Assembly: GCA_022798035.1 (NCBI GenBank)
Contig: JAAWLS010000151.1
Coordinates: 1 to 6,285 of the forward strand
Source of the DNA: Lachnospiraceae bacterium
GTDB lineage: Bacteria > Bacillota > Clostridia > Lachnospirales > Lachnospiraceae
DNA length: 6,285 bases
Direction of reading: 5' to 3'
Position numbers and translations under genes: made by a program. This document shows positions 6,007-6,285 of the stretch, in pieces. Below the pieces are notes generated by a model. It did no database searches and was not told the origin of the DNA. It worked only from the letters and a program-made list of their open reading frames with translations. Within the stretch, counting starts at the first letter, position 1. The number at the start of each line of letters is the position of its first letter.

Positions 6007-6285
6007 ATGGCAAAACAGAGTAATCCCCATGGGAAGAAACCTGTGGGTAAAAAAGGGAAGAAAAGCAAAAGAAAAAAGAGAAGACTGTTGATTGTAGCGG
6101 TCGAGTTATTGGTACTCTTAATAGCACTTGGATGGATTTGGCTCAATGGAAAAATGGATAAACTGGATACGGATTTTTCCTTTCGGTGTTTCTGTAATGC
6201 CTTTCGGCAGCCATTTTCGGATATTTCCTTTAATTTGTTTTCATCTGCCAATATATTTTTTATCATTGCAGGCAATTCATCTAAT
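6007..6285 (+). CDS. 5' fragment of a probable LytR-CpsA-Psr (LCP) family gene, rearranged after ~55 codons
   Basis: ATG 6007 has AGGG (5996-5999) seven bases upstream. The first ~28 residues are strongly basic (runs of K and R with GKK repeats). One membrane helix follows at about 27-46, then N-G-K-M-D-K-L-D-T. A short basic cytoplasmic head, one helix and a K-x-D-K-[LI] stretch are typical of LCP proteins, which sit in the membrane with an extracellular domain that ligates undecaprenyl-linked polysaccharide to peptidoglycan. That fits directly downstream of polysaccharide genes, but the catalytic domain is not present, so the family call rests on the N-terminus. The frame stays open to the window end (93 codons), yet from about residue 57 the translation is Phe/Ser/Cys-rich and looks like antisense of another gene. 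A different single-helix surface protein is possible. Confidence 0.6.
   Translation, partial: MAKQSNPHGKKPVGKKGKKSKRKKRRLLIVAVELLVLLIALGWIWLNGKMDKLDTDFSFRCFCNAFRQPFSDISFNLFSSANIFFIIAGNSSN
6148..6180. repeat. Inverted repeat GGAAAAAT-N17-ATTTTTCC at the rearrangement junction
   Basis: Perfect 8-base arms lie at 6148-6155 and 6173-6180 around a 17-base asymmetric centre. The repeat spans the point where LCP-like coding on the + strand gives way to glycosyltransferase-like coding on the - strand. It could be a recombinase target, microhomology used in rearrangement, or chance. Confidence 0.5.
6177..6285 (-). pseudogene. C-terminal fragment of a GT-B glycosyltransferase on the opposite strand (enters from beyond the window)
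   Basis: Reading the - strand from the window edge gives 36 residues: LDELPAMIKNILADENKL followed by KEISENGCRKALQKHRKE. This resembles the C-terminal helix pair of GT1/GT4-type (GT-B fold) glycosyltransferases, where a pattern like L-x-x-M-I-x-x-I-L-x-D-x-x-K-L-x-x-[IM]-S-x-N is common after the nucleotide-sugar-binding site. No stop follows. The frame runs into antisense of the LCP-like gene and continues to a stop near 5787, with a low-complexity Phe/Leu/Ser-rich translation that is plainly not coding. The native 3' end therefore appears replaced. It is listed as a broken gene, but the N-terminal bulk lies outside the window and may be intact. Identity is a family-level guess from a short fragment. 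Confidence 0.55.

Noticed and set aside
5787..6176. Continuation of the - strand glycosyltransferase frame as a real protein tail
   Set aside because: Past the junction the translation is low-complexity Phe/Leu/Ser/Pro that mirrors the A/G-rich + strand. Only the portion 6177-6285 looks like genuine coding sequence.

Overview
The window looks like a Gram-positive Clostridia chromosome, most likely a Lachnospiraceae gut anaerobe. This rests on gene style: Lys-rich fibronectin-III repeats, a two-domain GT2 glycosyltransferase of the kind common in that family, a tiny CPECG zinc-ribbon protein, purine-rich Shine-Dalgarno sites and sigma-A-like -10 boxes. The taxonomic call is inference, because there is no rRNA or other marker gene. 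The theme is cell-surface polysaccharide synthesis, all on the + strand until the last ~110 bases.

Layout. (1) Bases 2-463 are the 3' end of a secreted-type FN3-repeat protein. Two bases later comes a 630-aa tandem GT2 glycosyltransferase (466-2358), and a strong intrinsic terminator (2409-2437) closes this unit. (2) An extended -10 promoter (2427-2455) overlaps that terminator. It would transcribe a ~170-nt leader containing two wobble-containing hairpins (2488-2605) and then a 68-aa zinc-ribbon protein (2636-2842). (3) A second promoter (about 2889-2918) leads into a tightly coupled operon: a polyprenyl-phosphate sugar-phosphate transferase (2953-4368), a WbbL-like GT2 (4365-5129) and an RgpB-like GT2 (5108-5905). 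The first enzyme would load a sugar-1-phosphate onto undecaprenyl phosphate, and the two GT2 enzymes would extend the chain. (4) After ~100 bases with repeated TGTAA boxes and a -10 element, a probable LytR-CpsA-Psr (LCP) gene begins at 6007. LCP enzymes attach finished polysaccharide to peptidoglycan, so it fits the locus.

The most striking feature is at the right end. The LCP-like reading is convincing for only ~55 residues. From about 6177 onward the + strand reads as nonsense, while the - strand reads as the C-terminal end of a GT1/GT-B-type glycosyltransferase. The two gene fragments meet tail to tail near a GGAAAAAT-N17-ATTTTTCC inverted repeat. This is either a real rearrangement or inversion breakpoint in a polysaccharide locus, or a chimeric join in the assembly or library. 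The sequence alone cannot decide.

The other unexplained element is the structured leader of the zinc-ribbon gene. It may be a cis-regulatory RNA or one copy of a dispersed palindromic repeat.
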